Assembly (NCBI RefSeq): GCF_011392125.1
Contig: NZ_JAAJBU010000002.1
Span: 62,001 to 126,000 of the forward strand
Length of the DNA: 64,000 bases
Reading direction: 5' to 3'
Origin: Flavobacterium lotistagni
GTDB lineage: Bacteria > Bacteroidota > Bacteroidia > Flavobacteriales > Flavobacteriaceae
Of the stretch, positions 1-6,074 are shown one piece after another. Each line of letters begins with the position of its first letter. Within the stretch, counting starts at the first letter, position 1. The position numbers were made by a program, and so were the translations under genes. The notes beneath the pieces are model-generated. The model did not search any database and was not told the origin of the DNA. It was given only the letters and a program-made list of their open reading frames with translations.

Positions 1-19
1 ACTTTGAAACAACAATTCC

Positions 20-601
20 ATGACCCATCCAAAAATTAAGATTACCAATACTGAAGTGCTTGCCGATCATTGGTATACGCTACGAAAAATCACTTTTGAC
101 TACCAGAAAAAAGACCAGAGTTGGGAAACTCAAGTGCGTGAAGCCTACGACCGCGGCAACGGTGCTACTATCCTACTCTACAACAAAGCTAACAAAACGG
201 TCATTCTGACACGGCAATTCCGAATGCCCACTTACCTAAACGGGAACGAAACCGGAATGCTCATCGAAGCTTGCGCGGGCGTTCTCGAACACGACAACCC
301 CGAAGATTGTATCCGGCGCGAAACCGAAGAAGAAACCGGTTATCTGGTGAGCGATGTAAAAAAAATATTTGAAGTTTATATGTCGCCCGGTTCGGTAACG
401 GAAATCGTGTATTTTTTTGTCGGTGAATACACCAAAGACATGAAAATTGCCGAAGGCGGCGGCGTGGCGGACGAACAGGAAAATATAGAAGTACTCGAAT
501 TTGGTTTTGAAGAAGCATACCACATGATTGCGACCGGTGAAATCAAAGATGCCAAAACGATTATGTTGCTGCAATATGCTAAAATTAACAGATTGGTCTG
601 A
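20..601 (+). CDS. nudK: Nudix hydrolase, GDP-mannose pyrophosphatase NudK type
   Basis: A 193-residue cytosolic Nudix enzyme that most likely hydrolyses GDP-mannose or related sugar nucleotides. The Nudix box covers about residues 87-108, with the core R100-E101 and E104-E105 before G107 that binds the metal. The stretch around it (EACAG before the box, then [10 protein letters not shown] after it) matches the E. coli NudK pattern rather than the ADP-ribose or Ap4A branches; this comes from family knowledge, not a search. The ATG at 20 follows an A-rich leader. The upstream context is cut by the window edge. Its stop is followed within a few bases by a 7-bp-period array. The substrate is inferred from the family. 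Confidence 0.85.
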   Translation: MTHPKIKITNTEVLADHWYTLRKITFDYQKKDQSWETQVREAYDRGNGATILLYNKANKTVILTRQFRMPTYLNGNETGMLIEACAGVLEHDNPEDCIRRETEEETGYLVSDVKKIFEVYMSPGSVTEIVYFFVGEYTKDMKIAEGGGVADEQENIEVLEFGFEEAYHMIATGEIKDAKTIMLLQYAKINRLV

Positions 602-608
602 CAGGTCT

Positions 609-629
609 TTGTTGTGAGTTGTGGGTGAG
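609..629 (-). repeat. 7-bp-period array H1, just after nudK
   Basis: Three 7-mers on the plus strand, TTGTTGT, GAGTTGT, GGGTGAG. Read on the minus strand they include TCACAAC, a word also present in array H3. The array is followed after one base by TTACGGAAA. It starts 8 bases after the nudK stop. Confidence 0.6.
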
Positions 630-780
630 ATTACGGAAAGTTGACTTTTTTTAGAGGCACTTCGTGTAGACCGCTGCGCTGCTAGATTGTTTACGGAAAA
701 TCGAACCTTATTTTTTTGAAGTTCATTTTTTTTTTTTTTAGATTAAAATGCTTGTTCGCCTTTGATTCCAGAGCTCAGGC

Positions 781-808
781 TAACAGCTAACAGCTAAAAG
801 CTGACAGC
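781..808 (+). repeat. 7-bp-period array H2
   Basis: Four consecutive 7-mers, TAACAGC, TAACAGC, TAAAAGC, TGACAGC, followed by TAATCAG. They fit the consensus TRANRGC. The same words recur in H3 and H7. Confidence 0.75.
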
Positions 809-838
809 TAATCAGACACCGCTAATTCAGCACAAACC

Positions 839-915
839 CATCAACTCACAACTGAATCCCGAAGACTGACGACCAACGACCGACGACTGATGGCTGAAAG
901 CTAATAGCTGACAGC
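839..915 (+). repeat. 7-bp-period array H3, eleven units with changing sequence
   Basis: Eleven consecutive 7-mers, each ending in C. In order they are CATCAAC, TCACAAC, TGAATCC; then CGAAGAC, TGACGAC, CAACGAC, CGACGAC; then TGATGGC, TGAAAGC, TAATAGC, TGACAGC. The word class changes twice, but the 7-bp phase holds through all 77 bases. Confidence 0.8.
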
Positions 916-947
916 AAATTCCACCTAAATTACCTGATTACCCTGAA

Positions 948-1005
948 CCCCTAGCCCTGATTGGAGCTAGCTACCGTGTAGCGCGGAAAGCAGGTTCCCG
1001 GCTTC
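948..1005 (+). repeat. CCCTAGCCC dispersed repeat, copy lacking the hairpin
   Basis: The first bases (CCCTAGCCCTGAT) and the last (GCAGGTTCCCGGCTTC) match the copy at 5878-5960, but the central hairpin segment is missing, giving 58 rather than 83 bases. This looks like an internal deletion or a hairpin-free form. Confidence 0.7.
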
Positions 1006-1017
1006 AAATAAAAGTTA

Positions 1018-1045
1018 TCGGTTGACCTTTGTCGATTGTCGGTTA
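1018..1045 (-). repeat. 7-bp-period array H4
   Basis: Four plus-strand 7-mers, TCGGTTG, ACCTTTG, TCGATTG, TCGGTTA. On the minus strand they belong to the CGACNAC class. Two bases later the motif TTACGGAAA (1048-1056) begins. Confidence 0.65.
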
Positions 1046-1068
1046 GATTACGGAAATTTGTACTTTCG
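1036..1068 (+). promoter_or_regulatory. Probable uvrB promoter
   Basis: TTG (1036-1038), 22 bases, then TACTTTCG (1061-1068), one base from the Bacteroidetes -7 box TAnnTTTG. The -33 element lies in repeat array H4, so the repeat may have brought the promoter. The start codon is 87 bases downstream. Confidence 0.4.
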
Positions 1069-1128
1069 CATTTCAATTTAAATGCTACTACAGCACACCT
1101 GTTGACCATAAATTCCACTAAACAAAAC

Positions 1129-1149
1129 CTACAACTTACAACCTACAAC
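1129..1149 (+). repeat. 7-bp-period array H5 touching the uvrB start
   Basis: Three 7-mers, CTACAAC, TTACAAC, CTACAAC, then TGAACC and the uvrB ATG at 1156. The array occupies the place where a ribosome binding site would be, and no Shine-Dalgarno sequence is visible. Confidence 0.7.
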
Positions 1150-1155
1150 TGAACC

Positions 1156-3147
1156 ATGAAATTCCAAGTTATCTCCGATTACCAACCCAAAGGCGACCAA
1201 CCGCAAGCCATTGAAAAACTCTCTCGTGGTGTGCTCGACGGCGAGAAATTCCAGACTTTGCTGGGTGTGACCGGTTCGGGAAAAACTTTTACCATTGCCA
1301 ATGTGATTCAGGAAATCCAGCGGCCGACTTTGGTTTTGGCGCACAACAAAACACTCGCAGCCCAGTTGTATTCGGAGTTCAAGCAGTTCTTTCCGCACAA
1401 TGCCGTCGAGTATTTCGTTTCTTATTACGACTATTACCAGCCGGAAGCCTTTATGCCCGTGACCGGTGTGTTCATCGAAAAAGATTTATCGATTAACGAT
1501 GAGTTGGAAAAAATGCGTTTGAGTACGACTTCTTCTTTGCTTTCCGGGCGTCGCGATGTGCTGGTTGTAGCTTCGGTTTCTTGTTTGTACGGTATTGGAA
1601 ATCCGGTCGAGTTTCAGAAAAACGTGATCAGTTTGATGCGCGACCAAGTGCTTTCTAGAACGAAACTTTTACATATGCTCGTGCAAAGTTTGTATTCACG
1701 GACTGAAGCGGATTTCAATCCGGGAAATTTCCGCATTAAAGGCGATACCGTAGAAGTGTTTCCGAGTTATGCCGACGATGCGTTCCGGATTCACTTTTTT
1801 GGTGATGAGATTGAGCAGATTGAAAGCTTCGACACCAAAACTTCTAAAGTCATCGAGCAATACGATAAGCTCAATATTTATCCGGCCAATATGTTTGTGA
1901 CTTCGCCCGATGTGCTGCAAAACACCATTTGGGAAATCCAGCAGGATTTGGTTAAACAAGTCACTTATTTCAACGAAATCGGGAAAAACCTTGAAGCTAA
2001 ACGCTTAGAAGAACGCACTAATTTTGATTTGGAAATGATCCGCGAACTCGGTTACTGCTCGGGCATTGAAAACTATTCGCGTTATCTGGACGGTCGTTTG
2101 CCCGGCACGCGCCCGTTCTGTTTGCTGGATTATTTCCCGAAAGATTATTTGATGGTCGTTGATGAAAGCCATGTGACGCTGTCACAAGTACACGCGATGT
2201 ATGGTGGCGATAGAAGCCGCAAAGAAAACCTCGTGGAATATGGTTTCCGTTTGCCCGCCGCGATGGACAACCGACCGTTGAAGTTCGAGGAATTCGAATC
2301 GATGCAGAACCAAGTGATTTACGTTTCGGCCACACCAGCCGATTATGAATTGCAAAAAACCGACGGCGTTTATGTTGAGCAAGTGATTCGGCCTACCGGT
2401 TTGGTCGATCCGGTAATTGAAATTAGGCCTAGCTTGAACCAAATTGACGATTTGATTGACGAAATCCAGCAACGCGCCGAAATAGACGAACGTGTTTTGG
2501 TGACGACTTTGACCAAAAGAATGGCCGAAGAACTCGCGAAGTACTTGACCAAAGTGAGCATTCGTTGTCGCTATATCCATTCGGAGGTCGATACACTCGA
2601 ACGCATTGAAATCATGCAGGATTTGCGCAAAGGAATATTCGACGTACTGATTGGAGTCAACCTTTTGCGTGAAGGTTTGGATTTACCCGAAGTTTCACTC
2701 GTTGCGATACTCGATGCCGACAAAGAAGGTTTCCTCAGAAGCCACCGCTCACTCACGCAAACTATTGGACGCGCCGCGCGAAACCTCAACGGAAAAGCCA
2801 TCATGTATGCCGACAAAATCACCGACAGTATGCAGAAAACCATTGACGAAACCAATTACCGCAGAACCAAGCAAATCAACTTCAACACCGAAAACAACAT
2901 CACTCCGATGGCGCTCAACAAAAAAATCGAAAGTGCCTTTACCAAAGTCCCGCTGGTCGATCAAGAACTCGGCTACCAAGCGCCCAAAGCAGCGGAACCA
3001 GCCGTAGAATACTTATCGAAAACGGAAGTCGAAAAACGCATCCGAGACAAACGCAAAGCCATGGAAAAAGCGGCTAAAGATTTAGATTTTATGCAAGCGG
3101 CGAAATTAAGGGATGAGATTAAGGCGTTGCAAGGGCAGTTGGGGTAA
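1156..3147 (+). CDS. uvrB: Excinuclease ABC subunit UvrB
   Basis: The DNA-damage-verifying helicase-like subunit of nucleotide excision repair, which works in the cytosol with UvrA and then UvrC. At 663 residues it has the usual length. The Walker A motif GVTGSGKT is at residues 37-44, the damage-probing beta-hairpin (YYDYYQPEAF) at about 90-99, the DESH box at 336-339, and helicase motif VI (QTIGRAARN) near 540. The C-terminal UVR domain, about 625-660, binds UvrC. ATG 1156 gives the standard N-terminus. No partner gene lies nearby. Both ends are bounded by 7-bp-period arrays: one ends 6 bases before the start codon and another begins immediately after the stop. Confidence 0.98.
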   Translation: MKFQVISDYQPKGDQPQAIEKLSRGVLDGEKFQTLLGVTGSGKTFTIANVIQEIQRPTLVLAHNKTLAAQLYSEFKQFFPHNAVEYFVSYYDYYQPEAFMPVTGVFIEKDLSINDELEKMRLSTTSSLLSGRRDVLVVASVSCLYGIGNPVEFQKNVISLMRDQVLSRTKLLHMLVQSLYSRTEADFNPGNFRIKGDTVEVFPSYADDAFRIHFFGDEIEQIESFDTKTSKVIEQYDKLNIYPANMFVTSPDVLQNTIWEIQQDLVKQVTYFNEIGKNLEAKRLEERTNFDLEMIRELGYCSGIENYSRYLDGRLPGTRPFCLLDYFPKDYLMVVDESHVTLSQVHAMYGGDRSRKENLVEYGFRLPAAMDNRPLKFEEFESMQNQVIYVSATPADYELQKTDGVYVEQVIRPTGLVDPVIEIRPSLNQIDDLIDEIQQRAEIDERVLVTTLTKRMAEELAKYLTKVSIRCRYIHSEVDTLERIEIMQDLRKGIFDVLIGVNLLREGLDLPEVSLVAILDADKEGFLRSHRSLTQTIGRAARNLNGKAIMYADKITDSMQKTIDETNYRRTKQINFNTENNITPMALNKKIESAFTKVPLVDQELGYQAPKAAEPAVEYLSKTEVEKRIRDKRKAMEKAAKDLDFMQAAKLRDEIKALQGQLG

Positions 3148-3175
3148 GCTAACTGCGGTCAGCAGACAGCGGTCA
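3148..3175 (-). repeat. 7-bp-period array H6, starting at the uvrB stop
   Basis: Plus-strand 7-mers GCTAACT, GCGGTCA, GCAGACA, GCGGTCA begin at the base after the uvrB stop codon. Read on the minus strand they fit TRANNGC (for example TGACCGC), the class of H2 and H3. Confidence 0.7.
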
Positions 3176-3220
3176 GCTTATATCAAGTTGTCATTAGCCC
3201 TTAATTTCACTACTCAACCA

Positions 3221-3248
3221 TACAGCTAAAAGCTGAGAGCTGACAGCT
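3221..3248 (+). repeat. 7-bp-period array H7, overlapping the terB-like stop
   Basis: Four units that can be framed as TAAAAGC, TGAGAGC, TGACAGC with flanking partial units. The array runs into the stop codon of the minus-strand TerB-like gene (3247-3249), so the gene ends inside the repeat. Its words are shared with H2. Confidence 0.7.
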
Positions 3249-3648
3249 AATTACTCTGCTCCTGAAAAACCTCTAGTAAAAATTCCGGCGCAATCATGCC
3301 CGTGGGTGAAATTTCCATGGCTTGCAAAACGCGTTTGACAGCATGCGGATTCAGGCCCATAGTTACGCCAATTTCGTTGATTGCCTTTCGTTCGCGCTCG
3401 TGCAAAATACCGTCACAATGCATTAGTAACGCCAGCCGGTAAAATTGTTGGATGCGCTGAAAATGCGACTTAATCACTACCGGATACGATTCCTGATGGA
3501 ACAGTTGTTTAAAATCCTCGGGCGCAATTTGAAGTTCGTCGGCCACAAGGGTCAGAAATTGCAGTTCGCGAGGGTGCAGTTTCCCATCGACCACGGCAAA
3601 CGACACCATTTCAGCCAGTAAATTCAGTTTTTCTTCGTAGGCATTCAT
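3247..3648 (-). CDS. TerB-like (tellurite-resistance TerB domain) cytosolic protein
   Basis: A 133-residue, all-helical protein without signal peptide. Acidic patches such as VVDGKLHPRE and HCDGILHERE repeat the internal pattern D-G-x(2,3)-H-x-x-E typical of TerB/DjlA-type helical bundles, which are thought to bind metal. Family members often accompany stress or membrane-linked functions, but no tellurite operon is present here, so resistance should not be assumed. It converges with uvrB, and its stop codon lies in a repeat array. The ATG at 3648 is the only plausible start. The exact role is unknown. Confidence 0.7.
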   Translation of the reverse strand: MNAYEEKLNLLAEMVSFAVVDGKLHPRELQFLTLVADELQIAPEDFKQLFHQESYPVVIKSHFQRIQQFYRLALLMHCDGILHERERKAINEIGVTMGLNPHAVKRVLQAMEISPTGMIAPEFLLEVFQEQSN

Positions 3649-3704
3649 CGTCTGGAATTTGGCGCTAATTTAGAAAAAAATCAATTCGACCATCATCAGA
3701 TTTT

Positions 3705-3799
3705 GGGCGTGCCCCAAGGGTCGGGCTGTTCGCACTCGCTTTTTTACGCTGAACGCCAGCGCAAAAAGAGCTCAAACAAATGCTGCCATCCCTCACGCG
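3705..3799 (+). repeat. Hairpin-bearing intergenic repeat beginning GGGCGTGCCCC
   Basis: The segment starts with the near-palindrome GGGCGTGCCCC and ends with CCTCACGCG. Its middle can fold: CGCTG (3747-3751) pairs with CAGCG after a 5-base loop, extended by a T-run pairing with an A-run. From memory, very similar segments are common between genes in Flavobacterium genomes. Only one copy is in this window, so its repeat status here rests on that recollection. Confidence 0.55.
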
Positions 3800-3810
3800 A
3801 GAGAATGGTT

Positions 3811-3866
3811 GGCGATCGTCGGTCGTCGGGCGTCGGGCGCAATCAGCTTACAGCTATCAGCCATCA
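3811..3866 (-). repeat. 7-bp-period array H8, inverted counterpart of H3
   Basis: Eight plus-strand 7-mers: GGCGATC, GTCGGTC, GTCGGGC, GTCGGGC, then GCAATCA, GCTTACA, GCTATCA, GCCATCA. The word class switches without losing phase. On the minus strand the last unit is TGATGGC, identical to a unit of H3. Confidence 0.75.
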
Positions 3867-3930
3867 GCATGAAAGAGCCATCAGACTGTATTGTAAAAGC
3901 CAATTCAAAAAAACAGTATATATTTCCGTA

Positions 3931-3965
3931 AACGAACCAACAACCATCAACTAACAACTAGCAAC
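3931..3965 (+). repeat. 7-bp-period array H9
   Basis: Five 7-mers ending in AAC: AACGAAC, CAACAAC, CATCAAC, TAACAAC, TAGCAAC. CATCAAC is also the first unit of H3. The inverted motif TTACGGAAA directly adjoins it at 3923-3931. Confidence 0.75.
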
Positions 3966-3992
3966 TTTTTCCTATCTTCACCAGAAAAAAAA

Positions 3993-4796
3993 TTGAAACC
4001 GATTCGCTTACTCATTGCCCTTTTGTTTTCCGCAACCGCGATAGCACAAGAACATACTGCTTCGCCACAAGTCTCGACTTTCACGCTCGAAGTGCCGCAA
4101 TTGCAAACCACCAAAAAAATCTGGCTTTACTTGCCCAAAAATTACGCATCATCAACCAAAAAAAAATATCCGGTGATTTATATGCACGATGCGCAGAACT
4201 TGTTCGATGCCAAAACTTCGTTTAGTGGCGAATGGAACGTTGATGAAAAACTCGACAGCCTCAACGCGCAGGTGATTGTCGTCGGTATCGAACATGGAAA
4301 TGAAAAACGCCTCGAAGAGCTTACGCCATTTAAAAATGAAAAACACGGCGGGGGCAAAGCAGATGCTTACCTAGATTTTATCGTCAAGACACTCAAACCC
4401 GAAATCGATAAAAAGTACCGCACCAAAACTGGCGCAAAACACACGACCATCATGGGCAGTTCTTTGGGCGGCTTGACTTCCTTTTATGCGGTTTTAAAAT
4501 ACCCGGAAGTTTTTGGCAAAGCCGGGGTTTTCTCGCCAGCATTCTGGATCAACCGACAAGGCATTACCGAAATGCTGGAAAAAACAAAGAAATTCAAGAC
4601 CAAAGTGTATTTCCTTTGCGGCGACAACGAGGGCGACGACGACATGATTCGCGATTTGAATAGAATAGAATATCTGGTGAATACCAAACGCTGCGCGTGC
4701 AAAATGCTCAATAAAAAAGTGATTGTAAAAGGCGGACAACACAATGAAAAATTATGGCGCGACGGATTTGTAAATGCTTATCTTTGGCTTCTTTAG
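3993..4796 (+). CDS. Secreted alpha/beta-hydrolase, putative esterase (Fes/EsteraseD-like)
   Basis: A 267-residue protein with an N-terminal signal peptide (about residues 1-18, ending AIAQ) and an alpha/beta-hydrolase fold of the enterochelin-esterase-like family. The nucleophile elbow is GSSLGG (about 154-159), the oxyanion region is YMHDAQNLFD, and a C-terminal GGQHNEKLW supplies the likely catalytic His. The start is TTG at 3993: no in-frame ATG precedes the signal peptide. The protein probably acts in the periplasm or outside. It is the first gene of a likely operon with DUF1456 and DUF1569 genes. A diverged paralogue lies at 61112-62032. The substrate is unknown. Confidence 0.8.
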   Translation: MKPIRLLIALLFSATAIAQEHTASPQVSTFTLEVPQLQTTKKIWLYLPKNYASSTKKKYPVIYMHDAQNLFDAKTSFSGEWNVDEKLDSLNAQVIVVGIEHGNEKRLEELTPFKNEKHGGGKADAYLDFIVKTLKPEIDKKYRTKTGAKHTTIMGSSLGGLTSFYAVLKYPEVFGKAGVFSPAFWINRQGITEMLEKTKKFKTKVYFLCGDNEGDDDMIRDLNRIEYLVNTKRCACKMLNKKVIVKGGQHNEKLWRDGFVNAYLWLL

Positions 4797-4831
4797 TTAA
4801 TGAACAATTAATAATTAATAATGAATAATTA
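4797..4831 (+). repeat. 7-bp-period array H10 filling a gene-gene gap
   Basis: Five A/T-rich 7-mers, TTAATGA, ACAATTA, ATAATTA, ATAATGA, ATAATTA, begin at the base after the esterase stop and end 3 bases before the TTG start of the next gene. The array takes up almost the entire spacer. Confidence 0.75.
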
Positions 4832-4834
4832 GAG

Positions 4835-5266
4835 TTGAATAATAACGATATTTTTAAGAAGCTCCGCGTGGCTTTGATGTTGCGCGATGACCAGATTGTA
4901 GACATTCTTCAATTGGTGGATTTTAGAATGTCTAAAGGCGAGATTGGCAATTTTTTCCGCAACGCCGACCATCCGAATTATATGGAATGTGGTGATCAGG
5001 TGCTACGCAACTTTCTAAACGGATTGGTGATTTACCTGCGCGGAACGAAAGAAAACCCGAAAAACCCCAACGACGTGATTGCGGTTCACCGTCAGGAAGC
5101 CCAACCCAAACCTTTTAAATCGGAAAAACCGAAAACTGAAAAGCCCAAACCCGATTCCAAGTTCAAACCAGAGTTCAAGAAAAAATTGGCCGACAAGAAA
5201 CCAGCTCAGAAAATTCAAGTAGTCGAGAAAGTGAAATTCAACAACGGCAAGAAAAAGAAATCCTAA
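4835..5266 (+). CDS. DUF1456 (YehS-like) family protein
   Basis: A 143-residue cytosolic protein. Residues 1-70 hold the DUF1456 repeat pair, with the family opening MNNNDI and a second unit around KGEIGNFFR. The rest is a Lys/Pro-rich basic tail (about 85-143) likely to be disordered and perhaps nucleic-acid binding. The start is TTG at 4835, chosen because family members begin MNNND. The stop overlaps the next ATG (TAATG), indicating translational coupling. The family function is unknown. The TTG start lies 3 bases after a 7-bp array, so an earlier ATG may have been lost when the array arose. Confidence 0.8.
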   Translation: MNNNDIFKKLRVALMLRDDQIVDILQLVDFRMSKGEIGNFFRNADHPNYMECGDQVLRNFLNGLVIYLRGTKENPKNPNDVIAVHRQEAQPKPFKSEKPKTEKPKPDSKFKPEFKKKLADKKPAQKIQVVEKVKFNNGKKKKS

Positions 5267-5730
5267 TGGAAACACTGCATCGTTTATTGGTTCAGCTCGA
5301 GCATAAAATGCCATACAGAGAAGCCGCGAATGTGAAGGTTTCTGAACGGGAAGTGGCTTGGCATATTGCCCATAGTCTGAAAGTCATTTACCAAATTTCT
5401 GGCGCAATCCAGCATTCTGATCCGCAGCAATACCGCTGGCAATTCAACAAAACCCGCAGTATTGTTTTTCTGATGAACCAAATCCCGCGTGGGAAAGCCA
5501 AATCGCCACAATCGGTAATTCCCTCAGAGGATATGACTCCGACCGAATTTGAACAAGAATTCGAAAAAGCTAAGGCTGCCGTTTTGGCTTTGGATCACCT
5601 CGATGCAAAAAAATTCTTCAAGCACCCGATTTTTGGAATGCTCGATTTAAAACGCTCCAAAAAGTTCATCGCTTTGCATACTCAGCACCATTTGAAAATT
5701 ATTGACGACATCATCAAGTCAATTCCTTAA
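5266..5730 (+). CDS. DUF1569 family protein (DinB-like four-helix fold)
   Basis: A 154-residue cytosolic protein of the DUF1569 family, a relative of DinB/YfiT-type helical bundles that often carry a three-His metal site. Candidate ligands are the His in AWHIAHSL (about 32-36) and the His pair in LHTQHHLKI near the C-terminus. The ATG overlaps the stop of the DUF1456 gene. The function is unknown; a thiol-transfer or detoxification role is only a family-level guess. The three genes from 3993 form one transcription unit. Confidence 0.75.
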   Translation: METLHRLLVQLEHKMPYREAANVKVSEREVAWHIAHSLKVIYQISGAIQHSDPQQYRWQFNKTRSIVFLMNQIPRGKAKSPQSVIPSEDMTPTEFEQEFEKAKAAVLALDHLDAKKFFKHPIFGMLDLKRSKKFIALHTQHHLKIIDDIIKSIP

Positions 5731-5877
5731 GTAAGGCCGATTTAAAAACGAAAAATATATTCTCTACGCTACTGCCCTAGCCCTGATGATTTGATATTAA
5801 GAGGAGGAAGTCCAGTGGACTTCAGGTACTAGGCCTAATTTTCATTTAAAAAACAATGTTCTTGATCTTTACTAAAA

Positions 5878-5960
5878 CCCTAGCCCTGATGGAAGTGAAA
5901 ATCCTTTTGCTTCGGGGTTCGAAGTAAAAGATTGTAGCGCACAGCAGGTTCCCGGCTTCT
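5878..5960 (+). repeat. CCCTAGCCC dispersed hairpin repeat, copy 2
   Basis: An 83-base copy from CCCTAG to CGGCTTCT. The stem CTTTTGCTTCG pairs with CGAAGTAAAAG around loop GGGTT, with one G-T pair. The right end GCAGGTTCCCGGCTTC is identical to the copy at 948-1005. Confidence 0.8.
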
Positions 5961-6016
5961 CATTCAAAAAAACCATATCGCTCTGTTTGGCCCTATCCAA
6001 ACTGTAAGTGTTCGCA

Positions 6017-6053
6017 TAAAAAAATCCCAAGCACTGCGGTACCTGGGATTTCA
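6017..6053 (-). terminator. Rho-independent terminator of sucC
   Basis: AAATCCCA (6022-6029) pairs with TGGGATTT (6044-6051). On the minus strand the stem is followed by a run of seven T. It lies about 20 bases past the sucC stop. Confidence 0.8.
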
Positions 6054-6074
6054 TTTATAATTATGGGATGCTGT

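Larger units (their letters stand above)
602..1155. other. Intergenic region nudK-uvrB, rich in short periodic repeats
   Basis: No gene is visible in these 554 bases. They hold five arrays of 7-bp period (609-629, 781-808, 839-915, 1018-1045, 1129-1149), three copies of TTACGGAAA (631, 691, 1048), a run of 14 T (726-739), a hairpin-less copy of the CCCTAGCCC repeat (948-1005) and a probable uvrB promoter. The arrays are listed separately. Confidence 0.8.
3649..3992. other. Intergenic region with a hairpin repeat and two 7-bp arrays
   Basis: No credible gene is present. The region holds the 3705-3799 hairpin repeat, array H8 (3811-3866), an inverted TTACGGAAA (3923-3931) and array H9 (3931-3965), ending 27 bases before the esterase start. 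An 83-codon reading frame covers much of it but is built from repeat DNA. Confidence 0.75.
5731..6074. other. Intergenic region with CCCTAGCCC repeats and the sucC terminator
   Basis: No gene is visible. It holds a degenerate CCCTAGCCC start (5775), a 7-bp inverted repeat GAAGTCC/GGACTTC (5807-5823), a full hairpin copy (5878-5960) and the terminator of minus-strand sucC. Confidence 0.75.

Noticed and set aside
3247..3648. Tellurite resistance locus
   Set aside because: Only a TerB-like domain is present; none of the other ter genes is near.
3703..3954. 83-codon plus-strand reading frame between the TerB-like and esterase genes
   Set aside because: It is composed of the hairpin repeat and 7-bp arrays H8 and H9; the translation is Ser/Arg/His rich with no family resemblance, and no start signal is visible.
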